Assembly: GCA_046729975.1 (NCBI GenBank)
Contig: JBKPHS010000163.1
Coordinates: forward strand, 1-19,921
Direction of reading: 5' to 3'
Length of the DNA stretch: 19,921 nucleotides
Source: JBKPHS01 sp046729975
GTDB taxonomy: Bacteria; Actinomycetota; Thermoleophilia; Solirubrobacterales; Thermoleophilaceae
In this document: positions 1 to 11,231 of the stretch, piece after piece
Layout: each line of letters starts with the position of its first letter
Numbering within the stretch: position 1 is the stretch's first letter
The notes under the pieces: model-generated
The model's input: the letters and a program-made list of their open reading frames with translations, nothing else
The model's database searches: none
Told to the model about the DNA's origin: nothing
Program-made: the position numbers and the translations under genes

Positions 1-304
1 GCCGCCCGCCCAGCCGCTCAGCGAGCTCGGCATCACCAGGCAGGCCGGCGGCAAGCTCGTGACCGCCTGGGCCGCGGAGGGCGACCTCGACCCGGCGGGG
101 GTGCTCAGCAACACGTTCACGCTCGAGTGGCCGCCGCGCTCGGGCGTCATGCGCGAGTTCCCCGAGGTCGACCGCGTGCAGTGGTTCGCCCTGACCGAAG
201 CGCGTCGCAGGATCAACCCCGCGCAGGTGGTGTTTCTTGAGCGCCTGCACGAGACGCTCGAAGCAAAGGGTCCGCCGCGCCATGCGCGAGCGCGGCGGCC
301 CTGA
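1..304 (+). CDS. NUDIX-type hydrolase, C-terminal part (5' truncated by window edge)
   Basis: The reading frame is open from base 2 to the TGA at 302-304, so the gene enters from the left edge and about 100 C-terminal residues are visible. The stretch from GGKLVTAWAAEGDLDP through LEWPPRSG, FPEVDRVQWF and RRRINPAQ resembles the C-terminal half of the predicted NTP pyrophosphohydrolases of the COG4119 type, a NUDIX subgroup. The Nudix box itself lies outside the window, so catalysis cannot be confirmed. The last residues (PPRHARARRP) are a low-complexity basic tail. An internal ATG-like start at base 59 is not needed, because the family similarity continues upstream of it. The family assignment is from recall of the motif pattern. 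Confidence 0.75.
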   Translation, partial: PPAQPLSELGITRQAGGKLVTAWAAEGDLDPAGVLSNTFTLEWPPRSGVMREFPEVDRVQWFALTEARRRINPAQVVFLERLHETLEAKGPPRHARARRP

Positions 305-505
305 GATCCGGCGGCCAGCCGAAGCGGAGCGGTGGAGAGGGAACCCGACCGGCGCGCGGAGCGGTGGAGGACCACCCCGAGGCGCTCGAGGCGGTCCCCC
401 TGGGCTTGAATGCCGCCCCGGGCGACTCATGTTCGAGCCGAAGTTCAGCGCCCTTGACGGGTCCTGCGCGAGGAGTAGCGTCATCGTGGAATGGAAGGAG
501 GAGTC

Positions 506-931
506 ATGCCGCAGTTCAGCGAGACCATCGACATCGAGCGGCCACCCGAAGACGTCTGGCGGGCGATCGGCACGCCGGAGCGCTGGCTCGAGGGCTACCT
601 CGAGACCCGCTCACGCTCAGCGGACTATCCGGGACCCGACACGCGCGACGACCACCTCTACCGCACCCGTAGGAAGGAGGAGGTGGACGCGCGGGTGACC
701 CGCTCGGAGGCGCCGAGCGTGCTCGAGGAGGACCAGGAGGGGAAGACCTTCTCCCGGCACGTGCGCTACAGCCTGAGCCCGTCTCCAAGAGGGACCTCTC
801 TGCGGGTCGAGGACGACGTTAGTTTCAAGGGCCTCGGCAAGCTGGCCGCGCCGATCGCGACGCGCGACATCAAGAAGCGCTGGGAGACCTCGCTAGAGAA
901 ACTGAAGGCCGCGGCGGAGAGCGAACAGTAG
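506..931 (+). CDS. SRPBCC (START/polyketide-cyclase-like) family protein
   Basis: This is a 141-residue protein. Its N terminus (MPQFSETIDIERPPEDVWRA) is the typical first strand and helix of SRPBCC or CoxG-like proteins, and the C-terminal helix (DIKKRWETSLEKLKAAAE) is the long helix that closes the hydrophobic cavity. The fold binds small hydrophobic ligands, and no substrate can be read from the sequence. I chose the ATG at 506 over the in-frame ATG at 491 because AAGGAGGAG (494-502) lies directly in front of it; 491 would place that Shine-Dalgarno inside the gene. It appears monocistronic, with about 200 bases of unassigned sequence on each side. No cysteine or metal motif is visible. Fold assignment is fairly sure; function is unknown. 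Confidence 0.75.
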   Translation: MPQFSETIDIERPPEDVWRAIGTPERWLEGYLETRSRSADYPGPDTRDDHLYRTRRKEEVDARVTRSEAPSVLEEDQEGKTFSRHVRYSLSPSPRGTSLRVEDDVSFKGLGKLAAPIATRDIKKRWETSLEKLKAAAESEQ

Positions 932-1142
932 GCCCGGCCCGCTCGATCGATCGCGCAGCGACCAAGGGCCGGCCGCCACGGGCGCTCGTCGGAGTCACCG
1001 ACTTCACCGACAGCCCGAACTGGGTTCGCCGCAGGTTAGGGTCGGGCTTGCCGGAAGCGTGACATCTCAGCGTCTTCACGCGGCCGAGGCCGCCGAGCGA
1101 GGGATCGGTAGGCCAAGAGCTCATCGGTCGGAGGTGATGGTC

Positions 1143-1376
1143 ATGAAGGTGCAGGCGACAGTGCTTCTCACCTTCCAGGCGAAGTCGCTTGCCGAGGCCG
1201 GCGCCGTTCTGGAGGACGTCCTAGCACGTGCACGGGAACGGGACGACATCGACGTCGGCCGCGTTGGGGTTGTGAGCCCGCCGGGCGATCAACCGGTGAC
1301 CCTGCCGCCGCTCCCGGCGGCGGTCGGGTATGCGCCGCGGGTGCCGCCTGCGGGGACCGGCGGGAACGGGTCGTAG
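1143..1376 (+). CDS. Small protein of unknown function (77 aa)
   Basis: I do not recognise this protein. GGAGG at 1130-1134 sits 8 bases ahead of the ATG at 1143. Upstream in-frame starts at 1137 and 1059 lack such a site and would add a low-quality N terminus. The product begins with a likely beta strand (KVQATVLLTFQA), continues with an amphipathic helix (SLAEAGAVLEDVLARARERD), then a second strand (VGRVGVVSPP), and ends in a proline/glycine-rich tail without predicted structure. A beta-alpha-beta small domain, perhaps ferredoxin-like, is plausible but inferred. No signal peptide or transmembrane segment is seen. It converges with the ACT-domain gene across a strong hairpin at 1459-1486. 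Confidence 0.6.
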   Translation: MKVQATVLLTFQAKSLAEAGAVLEDVLARARERDDIDVGRVGVVSPPGDQPVTLPPLPAAVGYAPRVPPAGTGGNGS

Positions 1377-1458
1377 TTGCCACCCCCGACATCACTGATC
1401 CGATCGTCCTCGTCGCGCGCAGCGACGTGGCTGCGGCCGGCCTGCCGCGCTTAACGAG

Positions 1459-1486
1459 CTGGCGGCCGTCCCCGGACGGCCGCCAG
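1459..1486. terminator. Bidirectional terminator hairpin between convergent genes
   Basis: CTGGCGGCCGTC (1459-1470) is perfectly complementary to GACGGCCGCCAG (1475-1486), giving a 12-bp GC-rich stem with a 4-base loop. It lies 82 bases after the stop of the + strand small gene and 22 bases after the stop of the minus-strand ACT gene. Neither side has a strong T-run, as is common in high-GC actinobacteria, so termination is inferred from stem strength and position. Confidence 0.7.
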
Positions 1487-1508
1487 GCGTGTTCGCGAGG
1501 CTCGAGCG

Positions 1509-1901
1509 CTATCCGGTCGTTCGGGCCTTCTGCATGGCATCGCGGGCCTGCTCGAGCTTGTCGACTCCGAGCACCAGCCGCACGCCGCCGAAGGTCGTGT
1601 ACGCGAGCTCGATGTTGACGCTCGCCTCGCTGAGGTTCCGGGCGATCTCGCCGAGCGTGCCCGGGCGATCCTCGAGCTCGAGGACGAGCACGTCGCGCTC
1701 GTCGCGCACCTCGACCCCGGCGTCCGCCAGGGCGCTCCGCGCGGCCGCGGCATCCTCGACGAGGATGTGGAGAACTCCGCGCCCGTCAAACGTCAGGGCG
1801 CAGATGCCCTCGATGTTGACGCCCGCCTTGCCGGTCGCCTCACCGAGTTCGGCAAGCATGCCCGGACGGTCCTCGAGGAAGACGGTCAGGTCTTTCGCCA
1901 T
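1509..1901 (-). CDS. Tandem ACT-domain protein (130 aa)
   Basis: The protein consists of two ACT domains, roughly residues 3-66 and 70-127. Each opens with the signature EDRPG (EDRPGMLAELGEATGKAG and EDRPGTLGEIARNLSEAS), followed by VNIE, the classic ligand-binding loop and helix. ACT pairs bind amino acids at dimer interfaces. Stand-alone ACT-ACT proteins are thought to act as regulators, but the ligand is not readable here. I chose the ATG at 1901 because AAGGAGGTGGTG lies directly upstream on the minus strand; the frame stays open upstream to 2096, but that extension is not ACT-like. The gene is divergent from the H1-like gene at 2099, with about 200 bases between, and its 3' end abuts the hairpin at 1459-1486. 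Confidence 0.85.
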   Translation of the reverse strand: MAKDLTVFLEDRPGMLAELGEATGKAGVNIEGICALTFDGRGVLHILVEDAAAARSALADAGVEVRDERDVLVLELEDRPGTLGEIARNLSEASVNIELAYTTFGGVRLVLGVDKLEQARDAMQKARTTG

Positions 1902-2098
1902 AGCACCACCTCCTTCTTTGCAGTGCCTGACACGCATGGAATAGCGCGACCACGACGGCTTGTCAAAGTTCGCGGCCCCGATGGTGAAGCGGTGCTGGCA
2001 GCGCACCCGGAGCACAACCGCGCCAGCTTCGAAGCGCGCGGACTCGAGGCGTTTGCGCCGCCCGCGGGCGAGCCGCGCACCCGTGGGAGCGTCCAACC

Positions 2099-2554
2099 GT
2101 GACCAGCGCGTCGCCCACGCTGGGCGTACGCTTCAACGAAGACGAGCGAGCAGGAGGCAAGGCAACGGCACGCACCAGCACGACCGGCCGCGGCAGACCC
2201 GCTAGGACCCGCGGAAGCGCACCACTCGACCGGCTGGGCGACTCGATCGACGCTGCGCAGCACGCCCTCAAGGACCTGCGCGGCGAGCTGAGTAAGGGCG
2301 GGCGCGACCTACTCAAGGACCTCGACGCGTTGCTGCGCGACGCGCGCAAGAATCTGCGCCGAGCGCGGCGCACGCTCACGAAGGATCTCGAGCAAGTCCA
2401 GAGGGCGGCGGCCGGCAAGCGCCGGCCGAGCCCTAAGCGCGCGCCGCCCAAGCGGTCCGTCCAGGCAAGGCGCACCGCCACAAAGCGCGCTGGCGGCGCC
2501 GCGGCGCGCAAGTCGGCCGCGCGCGGCTCGGGCGCCGAGCGCGCGTCTAAGTGA
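2099..2554 (+). CDS. Histone-H1-like basic protein with Lys/Arg/Ala-rich tail
   Basis: Residues about 40-100 (from APLDRLGDSIDAAQHALKDL through to RRTLTKDLEQVQRAA) form a continuous charged helix suited to a coiled coil. Residues about 105-151 are a low-complexity tail rich in Lys, Arg, Ala and Pro, resembling the C-terminal tails of bacterial H1-like proteins (HC1/HupS type). Non-specific DNA binding is the likely role; this is inference from composition. The start is uncertain. The GTG at 2099 has no ribosome-binding site, whereas AGGAGG (2151-2156) stands 8 bases before an ACG codon at 2165 whose downstream residues (ARTSTTGRGRPARTRG) would make a natural basic N terminus. The gene is not clearly part of an operon. 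Confidence 0.6.
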   Translation: MTSASPTLGVRFNEDERAGGKATARTSTTGRGRPARTRGSAPLDRLGDSIDAAQHALKDLRGELSKGGRDLLKDLDALLRDARKNLRRARRTLTKDLEQVQRAAAGKRRPSPKRAPPKRSVQARRTATKRAGGAAARKSAARGSGAERASK

Positions 2555-3072
2555 GCCGCCCCAGGACGTGAGCGTCTGAGGAGGCATCCCGGTCCCGTTC
2601 TGAGGCTATGGGTCTGCCACGACTTACGGCCAAGGAGGGCCCGGATGGGACAGACTTTGGGGCAGGCTCGGACCGGCGGGACGGACCGAGCTTGTTCGTC
2701 TGGACGCTCGAAGGACATTGCCCTCGTCGCCATAAGGGGGATGAAGCCAGACCGAGGTCTCTACGGTCGCTGTCGCTCTGGACGACGAGCGGGCGCCTTC
2801 GCACGCTATCGCTCGACCAGGCGGAGACTGGCGACGCGACGGAGGGAACTTGAGCTCCGGTGTCACCGTCGGAATGCTCGAAGTGGAAGCAGGAGCGGTC
2901 GAGGTGACTTCTGCTTTGGACGAATACCGGTCGTCCTCGCCAACGACCGCGCTCGGTTCTCCGCAGAGCAGAAGCAACTCGCGCGGATCGCGGCGAGGCT
3001 GGCACTCTACAGCGCGGCAGGCGGTCACGGGGTGCGAGGATGTGCCGACCAAACGATCTCGTGGAGGCGTTG
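2555..3072 (+). other. Stretch without a convincing gene; possible decayed GAF domain
   Basis: This 518-base stretch has several short open frames but none with consistent third-position GC or a clear ribosome-binding site. Two fragments in different + frames look like consecutive pieces of the end of a GAF domain. One is a strand-like segment (VTVGMLEVEAG, about 2862-2894, one frame). The other is a closing-helix segment (ARFSAEQKQLARIAARLAL, about 2951-3007, another frame). A frameshifted GAF remnant is therefore possible, but the evidence is thin and no intact product can be made. I see no RNA gene or long repeat here. Confidence 0.25.
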
Positions 3073-3483
3073 ATGGCAGAGTTCCCCGCACCCAAGGAGG
3101 GGATCGTCCTGACGCACTTCATCGTCTCAGGCGATGTCGAGCGCTCGCGCCGTTTCTATACCGAGGTACTCGGCGGCGAGACCGTGCTCGAGGGCGAGCC
3201 TTCGATCGTCGCGCTCGCGAACGGCTGGGTGATCATCAACGTCGGCGGAGGACCTACCGAGGACAAGCCGACCGTCACGCTTGAGACACCGCCGGACCCC
3301 GACCGGACGAGCAGCTTCCTCAACATCCGCGTGGCGGACATTGAGGCCGTGTACGCCGACTGGACCAGACGCGGCGCCGAGTTCCTCACGCCGCCGCAGG
3401 ACCGCGGAGCCGAGATCCGCTGCTACATCCGCGATCCTGACGGTCACCTGATCGAGGTCGGCCAAACCACGCGCGCCCTCTAA
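3073..3483 (+). CDS. VOC-family (glyoxalase/dioxygenase-fold) protein
   Basis: This 136-residue protein has the vicinal-oxygen-chelate fold. The first beta-alpha-beta module contains VLTHFIVSGDVERSRRFYTE, a typical opening with a metal-ligand-position His. The second contains SFLNIRVADIEAVYADWTRRGAEFL and ends with CYIRDPDGHLIEVGQ, where the penultimate-strand Glu is the usual metal ligand. Metal-dependent chemistry on a small molecule is possible, but the substrate cannot be assigned. The ATG at 3073 is preferred because GGAGG (3063-3067) is 5 bases upstream; the in-frame ATG at 3040 has no such site. It stands alone between the unassigned stretch and the integrase relic, with a hairpin directly after its TAA. 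It could be cargo of the old element or native. Confidence 0.85.
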   Translation: MAEFPAPKEGIVLTHFIVSGDVERSRRFYTEVLGGETVLEGEPSIVALANGWVIINVGGGPTEDKPTVTLETPPDPDRTSSFLNIRVADIEAVYADWTRRGAEFLTPPQDRGAEIRCYIRDPDGHLIEVGQTTRAL

Positions 3484-3486
3484 CTG

Positions 3487-3507
3487 CCGGGGCGCTCGGA
3501 GCCCCGG
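3487..3507 (+). terminator. Probable intrinsic terminator after the VOC gene
   Basis: CCGGGGC (3487-3493) pairs with GCCCCGG (3501-3507) around a 7-base loop, starting 3 bases after the TAA stop codon. No T-run follows, so this is a GC-hairpin terminator candidate by position. Confidence 0.55.
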
Positions 3508-3726
3508 GGACGCGGCTGGAGTTCGCACACAACAGGACCGCACCGGCATCCGCTCAGTGGCTGCTCCTCGTCCCCAGCGGGAGCGAGCTCGGCGGATCGT
3601 GAGAGTGCCGCTTACATGGGAAGGGGCACCGTCGTCCATTCGCATTCCTATCGACGCTGTGTTATCTCTCGGCGCCGAATGCGGTACCGCCCGGCTGGGC
3701 CGAGGCTCCTCCTCATCGCGCTCGGC
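3508..3726. other. Non-coding or decayed sequence
   Basis: No gene can be supported on either strand. If the neighbouring recombinase were intact, its catalytic C-terminal half (His-x-x-Arg and the nucleophilic Tyr) would be encoded here on the minus strand, but I find neither motif in any minus frame. The sequence looks like erased element DNA. Confidence 0.4.
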
Positions 3727-4281
3727 GGTCGCGGGACACCTGACGGATGGAGATGGCGTGAGCGCCAGGGCTTCGCTGATCCGCAGTCCCGTAGCGATCA
3801 ACAGGTCGGCGAGCGGTCGATACGTCTCGCTGCAGCCGCTGAGGTAGCACGGAATCTCCTCGAGCCGCAGGTAGTCCATCTCGCGATGCTCGGCGGGCAG
3901 CTTGATCCGATCCCGATGACCCGGCTTCGAGGCGGCCGGATTGCGCGCGATCAACCCGTCCTTTTCGGCGTGCCCCAAGGCAAGGCGGAGCACCACGAGC
4001 GAGTTGTTGATCGTCTTCGAGCTGTAGCGCTCACAGGCTACGAGCTCGGCGACGTAGCGCCGCACGTCCGCCGCCGTGATCGCAGCCAGTCGCCGCTCGC
4101 CGAAGAACGCTTGAGCCTCAGCCGCCCGTGCGTCTCGTAAGCTCGTCGGCGGCATCGGCGCGCGTGGACTCCATGCCCCCTTACTCGGCCGCGAGCCCGG
4201 CGGTGTAGGCCGTCGCCCGCTGGTCGACCGCGTCCGGCTAATCGATGAACCCGGCTTCCGCGGCCAGTGCGGCGTTACCAC
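3727..4281 (-). pseudogene. Tyrosine recombinase / phage integrase relic, frameshifted and truncated
   Basis: Read on the minus strand, the frame starting at 4281 contains a recognisable core-binding domain: FFGERRLAAITAADVRRYVA (residues about 59-78), then SSKTINNSLVVLRLALGHAE and GLIARNPA. It then enters the catalytic domain at LADLLIATGLRISEALAL (about residues 157-174), which carries the first catalytic arginine. Immediately afterwards the frame becomes nonsense. An integrase-like strand (AISIRQVSRD, about 3757-3728) appears in another frame, consistent with a deletion plus frameshift. The Lys, His-x-x-Arg and Tyr catalytic motifs are absent. The first 50 residues also look degenerate. 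The 5' end points at the tRNA-Leu gene about 60 bases away, the usual arrangement for an element integrated at a tRNA. It cannot be active. Confidence 0.8.
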
Positions 4282-4313
4282 GGCGTCGAAACGCCCGTCC
4301 GAGTTCTACGACG

Positions 4314-4335
4314 AAAAGCGGCTAGCAGGGCTTTT
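4314..4335 (-). terminator. Possible short terminator downstream of tRNA-Leu
   Basis: AAAAGC (4314-4319) and GCTTTT (4330-4335) can pair around a 10-base loop, just beyond the 3' end of the minus-strand tRNA. The T-stretch is part of the stem. This is a weak candidate. Confidence 0.3.
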
Positions 4336-4338
4336 AGT

Positions 4339-4423
<85 letters not shown>

Positions 4424-4437
4424 GTCGGAGGTCGCAA

Positions 4438-4443
4438 AGTATA
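4438..4443 (-). promoter_or_regulatory. -10 box of tRNA-Leu promoter
   Basis: The minus strand reads TATACT here, a near-perfect -10 hexamer 14 bases upstream of the mature tRNA 5' end, so a transcription start near 4431 is expected. A plausible -35 (TTTCAC, weak) lies 16 bases further upstream. Confidence 0.6.
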
Positions 4444-4501
4444 GAGCCGGTCCGGGTACGTGAAAGCGGCCTTGAAGTCGTCCGGAGGCTCCCGTAGCCT
4501 G

Positions 4502-4517
4502 TCGAACACATGTTCGT
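4502..4517 (+). promoter_or_regulatory. LexA operator (actinobacterial SOS box)
   Basis: TCGAAC-ACAT-GTTCGT matches the actinobacterial/Gram-positive SOS box pattern (consensus TCGAAC-N4-GTTCGA) in all but the last base. It sits 37 bases before the lexA start codon, consistent with autorepression of lexA and relief after DNA damage through RecA-stimulated LexA cleavage. The box is a visible palindrome; binding is inferred from the family. Confidence 0.9.
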
Positions 4518-4553
4518 TTCAGGCCCAGATCACGCGACGCAGGAGGGCATCCC

Positions 4554-5168
4554 ATGGTGGACCTGAGCCTCACCAAGCGCCAGCAGGAGATCTTCGACTA
4601 CATCAAGCGCTACGCGGCCGAGCACGGCTATCCGCCGACGGTCCGCGACATCGGCAAGGCGATCGGGCTCAACTCGTCGTCCACGGTTCACGCTCATCTC
4701 GCGAACCTCGAGAAGATCGGGCTGCTGCGCCGCGATCCGACCAAGCCGCGCGCGATCGAGGTGCTCGTCGACAAGGCGCGCCAGGTGGTCGCGCCGTCAG
4801 GCCTACCGCTCGTCGGCCAAGTCGCCGCGGGCCAGCCGCTGCTCGCGGAGGAGAACATCGAGGACTACGTCGACATGCCGGGCATCGCGGGCGGCGACGA
4901 CGGCGGGTACGTCCTGCGCGTCAAGGGCGACTCGATGAAGGACGCCGGCATCCTCGAGGGCGACTACGTCGTAGTGCGCCCGCAGGAGACGGCCAAGAAC
5001 GGTGAGATAGTCGTCGCCCTCGTCGGCGAGGAGGCCACGGTCAAGCGGTTCTTTCGCGAGAGCGACCATGTCCGGCTCCAGCCCGAGAACACGGCGATGG
5101 ACCCGATCCGCACTCGCGACGTGCAGCTCCTCGGTCGCGTCGTCGGCGTCTGCAGGAGGGTCTCGTGA
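4554..5168 (+). CDS. lexA: LexA repressor, self-cleaving SOS regulator
   Basis: LexA is 204 residues here, within the usual 200-240 range. The N-terminal winged helix-turn-helix spans about residues 1-70 (LTKRQQEIFDYIKRY, then YPPTVRDIGKAIGL, and STVHAHLANLEKIGLL as recognition region). The C-terminal S24-type autoprotease domain has the Ala92-Gly93 scissile bond (VAAGQP), Ser127 in GDSM and Lys164 in ATVKRF, so all elements for RecA-stimulated self-cleavage are present. Start: the ATG at 4554 with GGAGG at 4542-4546. An SOS box lies upstream, and the stop codon overlaps the GTG of the next gene (GTGA, 4 bases), so the two are translationally coupled. Identification is secure. Confidence 0.98.
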   Translation: MVDLSLTKRQQEIFDYIKRYAAEHGYPPTVRDIGKAIGLNSSSTVHAHLANLEKIGLLRRDPTKPRAIEVLVDKARQVVAPSGLPLVGQVAAGQPLLAEENIEDYVDMPGIAGGDDGGYVLRVKGDSMKDAGILEGDYVVVRPQETAKNGEIVVALVGEEATVKRFFRESDHVRLQPENTAMDPIRTRDVQLLGRVVGVCRRVS

Positions 5169-5437
5169 CTCCCGTGATCACCAAGGATTCGAGCCAGCGG
5201 CCACCGCGGGGCCTGCTGCCGCTCGACTTCCGGCCCGGCGGGCCGGACACGACTCCCGCGCGCCGCCCCGGCGGCGCGTGCTCCGACGGCGACAGGCTCA
5301 CGCTGGAGGAGCGGATCTCCAGCGTATGGGAGGGCCTGATCGCCGCCGGGGCGGGGGAGTGCCCCGTGTGCCGCAGTCGCATGGAATGGATCGCGGATCA
5401 CGGGCGCTGCTCCACCTGCGCCACCCGTCTGCACTGA
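5165..5437 (+). CDS. Small zinc-ribbon protein coupled to lexA (90 aa)
   Basis: The GTG start at 5165 overlaps the lexA stop (GTGA), with AGGAGG at 5154-5159, 5 bases upstream. The N-terminal half is proline/arginine-rich and probably disordered. A short helix (RLTLEERISSVWEGLIAAG) precedes a four-cysteine zinc ribbon, CPVC (about residues 67-70) and CSTC (83-86), in 25 C-terminal residues ending CATRLH. The knuckle spacing is typical of zinc-binding treble-clef or ribbon folds. No family name can be given. Co-transcription with lexA under the same SOS box suggests that it is DNA-damage inducible; this is inference. The hairpin at 5476-5510 probably ends the operon. Confidence 0.8.
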   Translation: MTPVITKDSSQRPPRGLLPLDFRPGGPDTTPARRPGGACSDGDRLTLEERISSVWEGLIAAGAGECPVCRSRMEWIADHGRCSTCATRLH

Positions 5438-5475
5438 CCCCGGGCGCTGCAAACCGTCGCTCTGCGGGGTCCTCG

Positions 5476-5510
5476 GCCGGCTCGCGTGCCAAGCACGCGT
5501 CGCGGCCGGC
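5476..5510 (+). terminator. Terminator-like hairpin after the lexA operon
   Basis: An outer stem of GCCGGC (5476-5481) with GCCGGC (5505-5510) encloses a perfect inner 7-bp stem CGCGTGC (5483-5489) and GCACGCG (5493-5499) around a CAA loop. The inner and outer helices are separated by asymmetric bulges. It lies about 40 bases after the stop of the zinc-ribbon gene. No T-run follows closely. Confidence 0.6.
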
Positions 5511-5591
5511 TTCCCACGCATAGCTCGGTTTTCGCGCCCGTTCGGCTCCCGAGAGACCTTGCCGCCGCTGGTCGGAGGCGGGACCCGAGCG

Positions 5592-5597
5592 TACACT
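5592..5597 (+). promoter_or_regulatory. -10 box of rnpB promoter
   Basis: TACACT lies 12 bases ahead of the first P1 base of RNase P RNA, fitting a -10 box with a start near 5602-5604. I see no good -35 hexamer at 16-18 bases; TTGCCG at 5559 is too far upstream. Confidence 0.45.
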
Positions 5598-5601
5598 TGT
5601 C

Positions 5602-5970
5602 CTGCTGGCCAGGCAGCCGCGGAGGCCGGAGAGAAAACCGGTCCTCGAGGAAAGTCCGGACACCGTAGGGCAAGGGTGGTCGGGAAATCCGACCCGGGGA
5701 AACCCGCGGGAAAGTGCCACAGAAACAAACCGCCTAAGCGGCGGGACCGCACGTGAGTCTCGTCGCCGGCAAGGGTGAAATGGTGCGGTAAGAGCGCACC
5801 GGCGGCGTGGTGACACGCCGGCCGGGCAAACCCCACCCGGTGCAAGGCCAAGCAGGGACGACGACGCTGCCCGCCGAGTCCCAGGTAGGCCGCAGGGCTT
5901 CGGCCCGCCCCGGCAAGCCGGGGCAGATGGATGGCTGTCCACGACAGAATCCGGCTTACCGGCCAGCTAC
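5602..5970 (+). ncRNA. rnpB: RNase P RNA, bacterial class A
   Basis: This is the catalytic RNA that matures tRNA 5' ends. Conserved elements are visible in order: GAGGAAAGTCCGGACAC (CR-I), GTGCCACAGAAA (the universally conserved ACAGAAA region), GGTGAAA, TAAGAGCGCACC, CAAACCCCACCCGG.TGCAAGGCC, the L15 motif GGTAGGCCGC, and AGATGGATGGCTGTC followed by ACGACAGAATCCGGCTTACC (CR-V). P1 is closed by GCTGGCC (5604-5610) and GGCCAGC (5961-5967), which fixes the ends to within a few bases. The length of about 370 nt is normal for class A in a high-GC organism. It is followed directly by a perfect terminator. Short open frames overlapping it are not genes. Confidence 0.97.
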
Positions 5971-5971
5971 G

Positions 5972-5999
5972 GAAAACCCCCGCAAATGCGGGGGTTTTC
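5972..5999 (+). terminator. Rho-independent terminator of rnpB
   Basis: GAAAACCCCCGC (5972-5983) and GCGGGGGTTTTC (5988-5999) form a perfect 12-bp stem with the loop AAAT. The A/T ends of the stem give the T-run of a classical intrinsic terminator. It starts 5 bases after P1 of rnpB closes. Confidence 0.92.
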
Positions 6000-6059
6000 T
6001 ACGTGCCCGGGCACCGGCTCGGACGGCCAGGACGGCGGCGGCGCCGCGTGCGGCAGGTC

Positions 6060-6560
6060 GTGCACGAGACGGGCGACGACCTGCGCGAGCTCCAGCGGCT
6101 CCTCGACGAGAGCTACGCCGCGGCCGGCCGGCATCTGCGGAGCATCTTCACGGAGGAGACGCGCCTGACCGCGGCGGAGCTGAGCGAGCTGCTCCCCGGC
6201 GTGCAGGTGCTCAACCTGGCGACGGTCACCGCGGCCGGCGAGCCTCGGGTGGCGCCGGTGGACGGCCTCTTCTATCGCGGCCGCTTCTGGTTCGGCTCCG
6301 CACACGACTCTGCGCGGTTCCGGCACATCCGCCGCCGGCCATCCGTCAGCGCTGCCCACACGCGCGGCGAGGAGCTCGCGGTGATCGTCCACGGCAGCGC
6401 GCACGAGATCGACACCTCGAGCGCCGATAACGGCGGTTTCCGCGACTACCTCTCGGACGTCTACGGGCGGGAATGGGACGAGTGGGGAGGGACCGCGCCG
6501 TACGCGCGCATCGACGCCGCGAAGATGTTCACCTTCTCCGCGGCGAAGCGGGCTTCCTAG
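6060..6560 (+). CDS. Pyridoxamine 5'-phosphate oxidase-fold (flavin/F420 split-barrel) protein
   Basis: This 166-residue protein starts with a helix (VHETGDDLRELQRLLDES). It continues with the split-barrel core: GVQVLNLATVTAAGEPRVAPVDGLFY, GRFWFGSA, RFRHIRRRPSVSAAHT and ELAVIVHGSAHEID. This pattern belongs to PNPOx-like proteins, which bind FMN or, in Actinobacteria, often F420. Cofactor and substrate cannot be told from the sequence. The frame stays open upstream into rnpB, but that part cannot be coding. I choose the GTG at 6060 because the family commonly begins with (M)HET-like residues; GTG at 6048 is the alternative. No clear Shine-Dalgarno is visible before either start, so the transcript may be leaderless or poorly translated. 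A weak hairpin follows at 6567-6580. Confidence 0.8.
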   Translation: MHETGDDLRELQRLLDESYAAAGRHLRSIFTEETRLTAAELSELLPGVQVLNLATVTAAGEPRVAPVDGLFYRGRFWFGSAHDSARFRHIRRRPSVSAAHTRGEELAVIVHGSAHEIDTSSADNGGFRDYLSDVYGREWDEWGGTAPYARIDAAKMFTFSAAKRAS

Positions 6561-6566
6561 ATCTTC

Positions 6567-6580
6567 GGGCGTTTCCGCCC
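6567..6580 (+). terminator. Weak hairpin between PNPOx-like gene and gltB
   Basis: GGGCG (6567-6571) pairs with CGCCC (6576-6580) around a TTTC loop, 6 bases after the stop codon. The short stem and lack of a T-run make it only a candidate terminator. TAACAT at 6591-6596 could be a -10 box for gltB, but no matching -35 is evident. Confidence 0.35.
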
Positions 6581-6644
6581 AACACGCCGCTAACATCTCG
6601 CGCTCGCTCCGGCCGAAGGCCGCTTTCTTTCTCCGAGGAGAAGC

Positions 6645-11223
<4,579 letters not shown>

Positions 11224-11231
<8 letters not shown>

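Noticed and set aside
1902..2096. N-terminal extension of the ACT-domain protein
   Set aside because: It is Arg/Ala-rich with no domain, and a strong Shine-Dalgarno precedes the ATG at 1901.
5931..6059. N-terminal extension of the PNPOx-like protein
   Set aside because: It would be translated from RNase P RNA and its terminator; family similarity begins at 6060.
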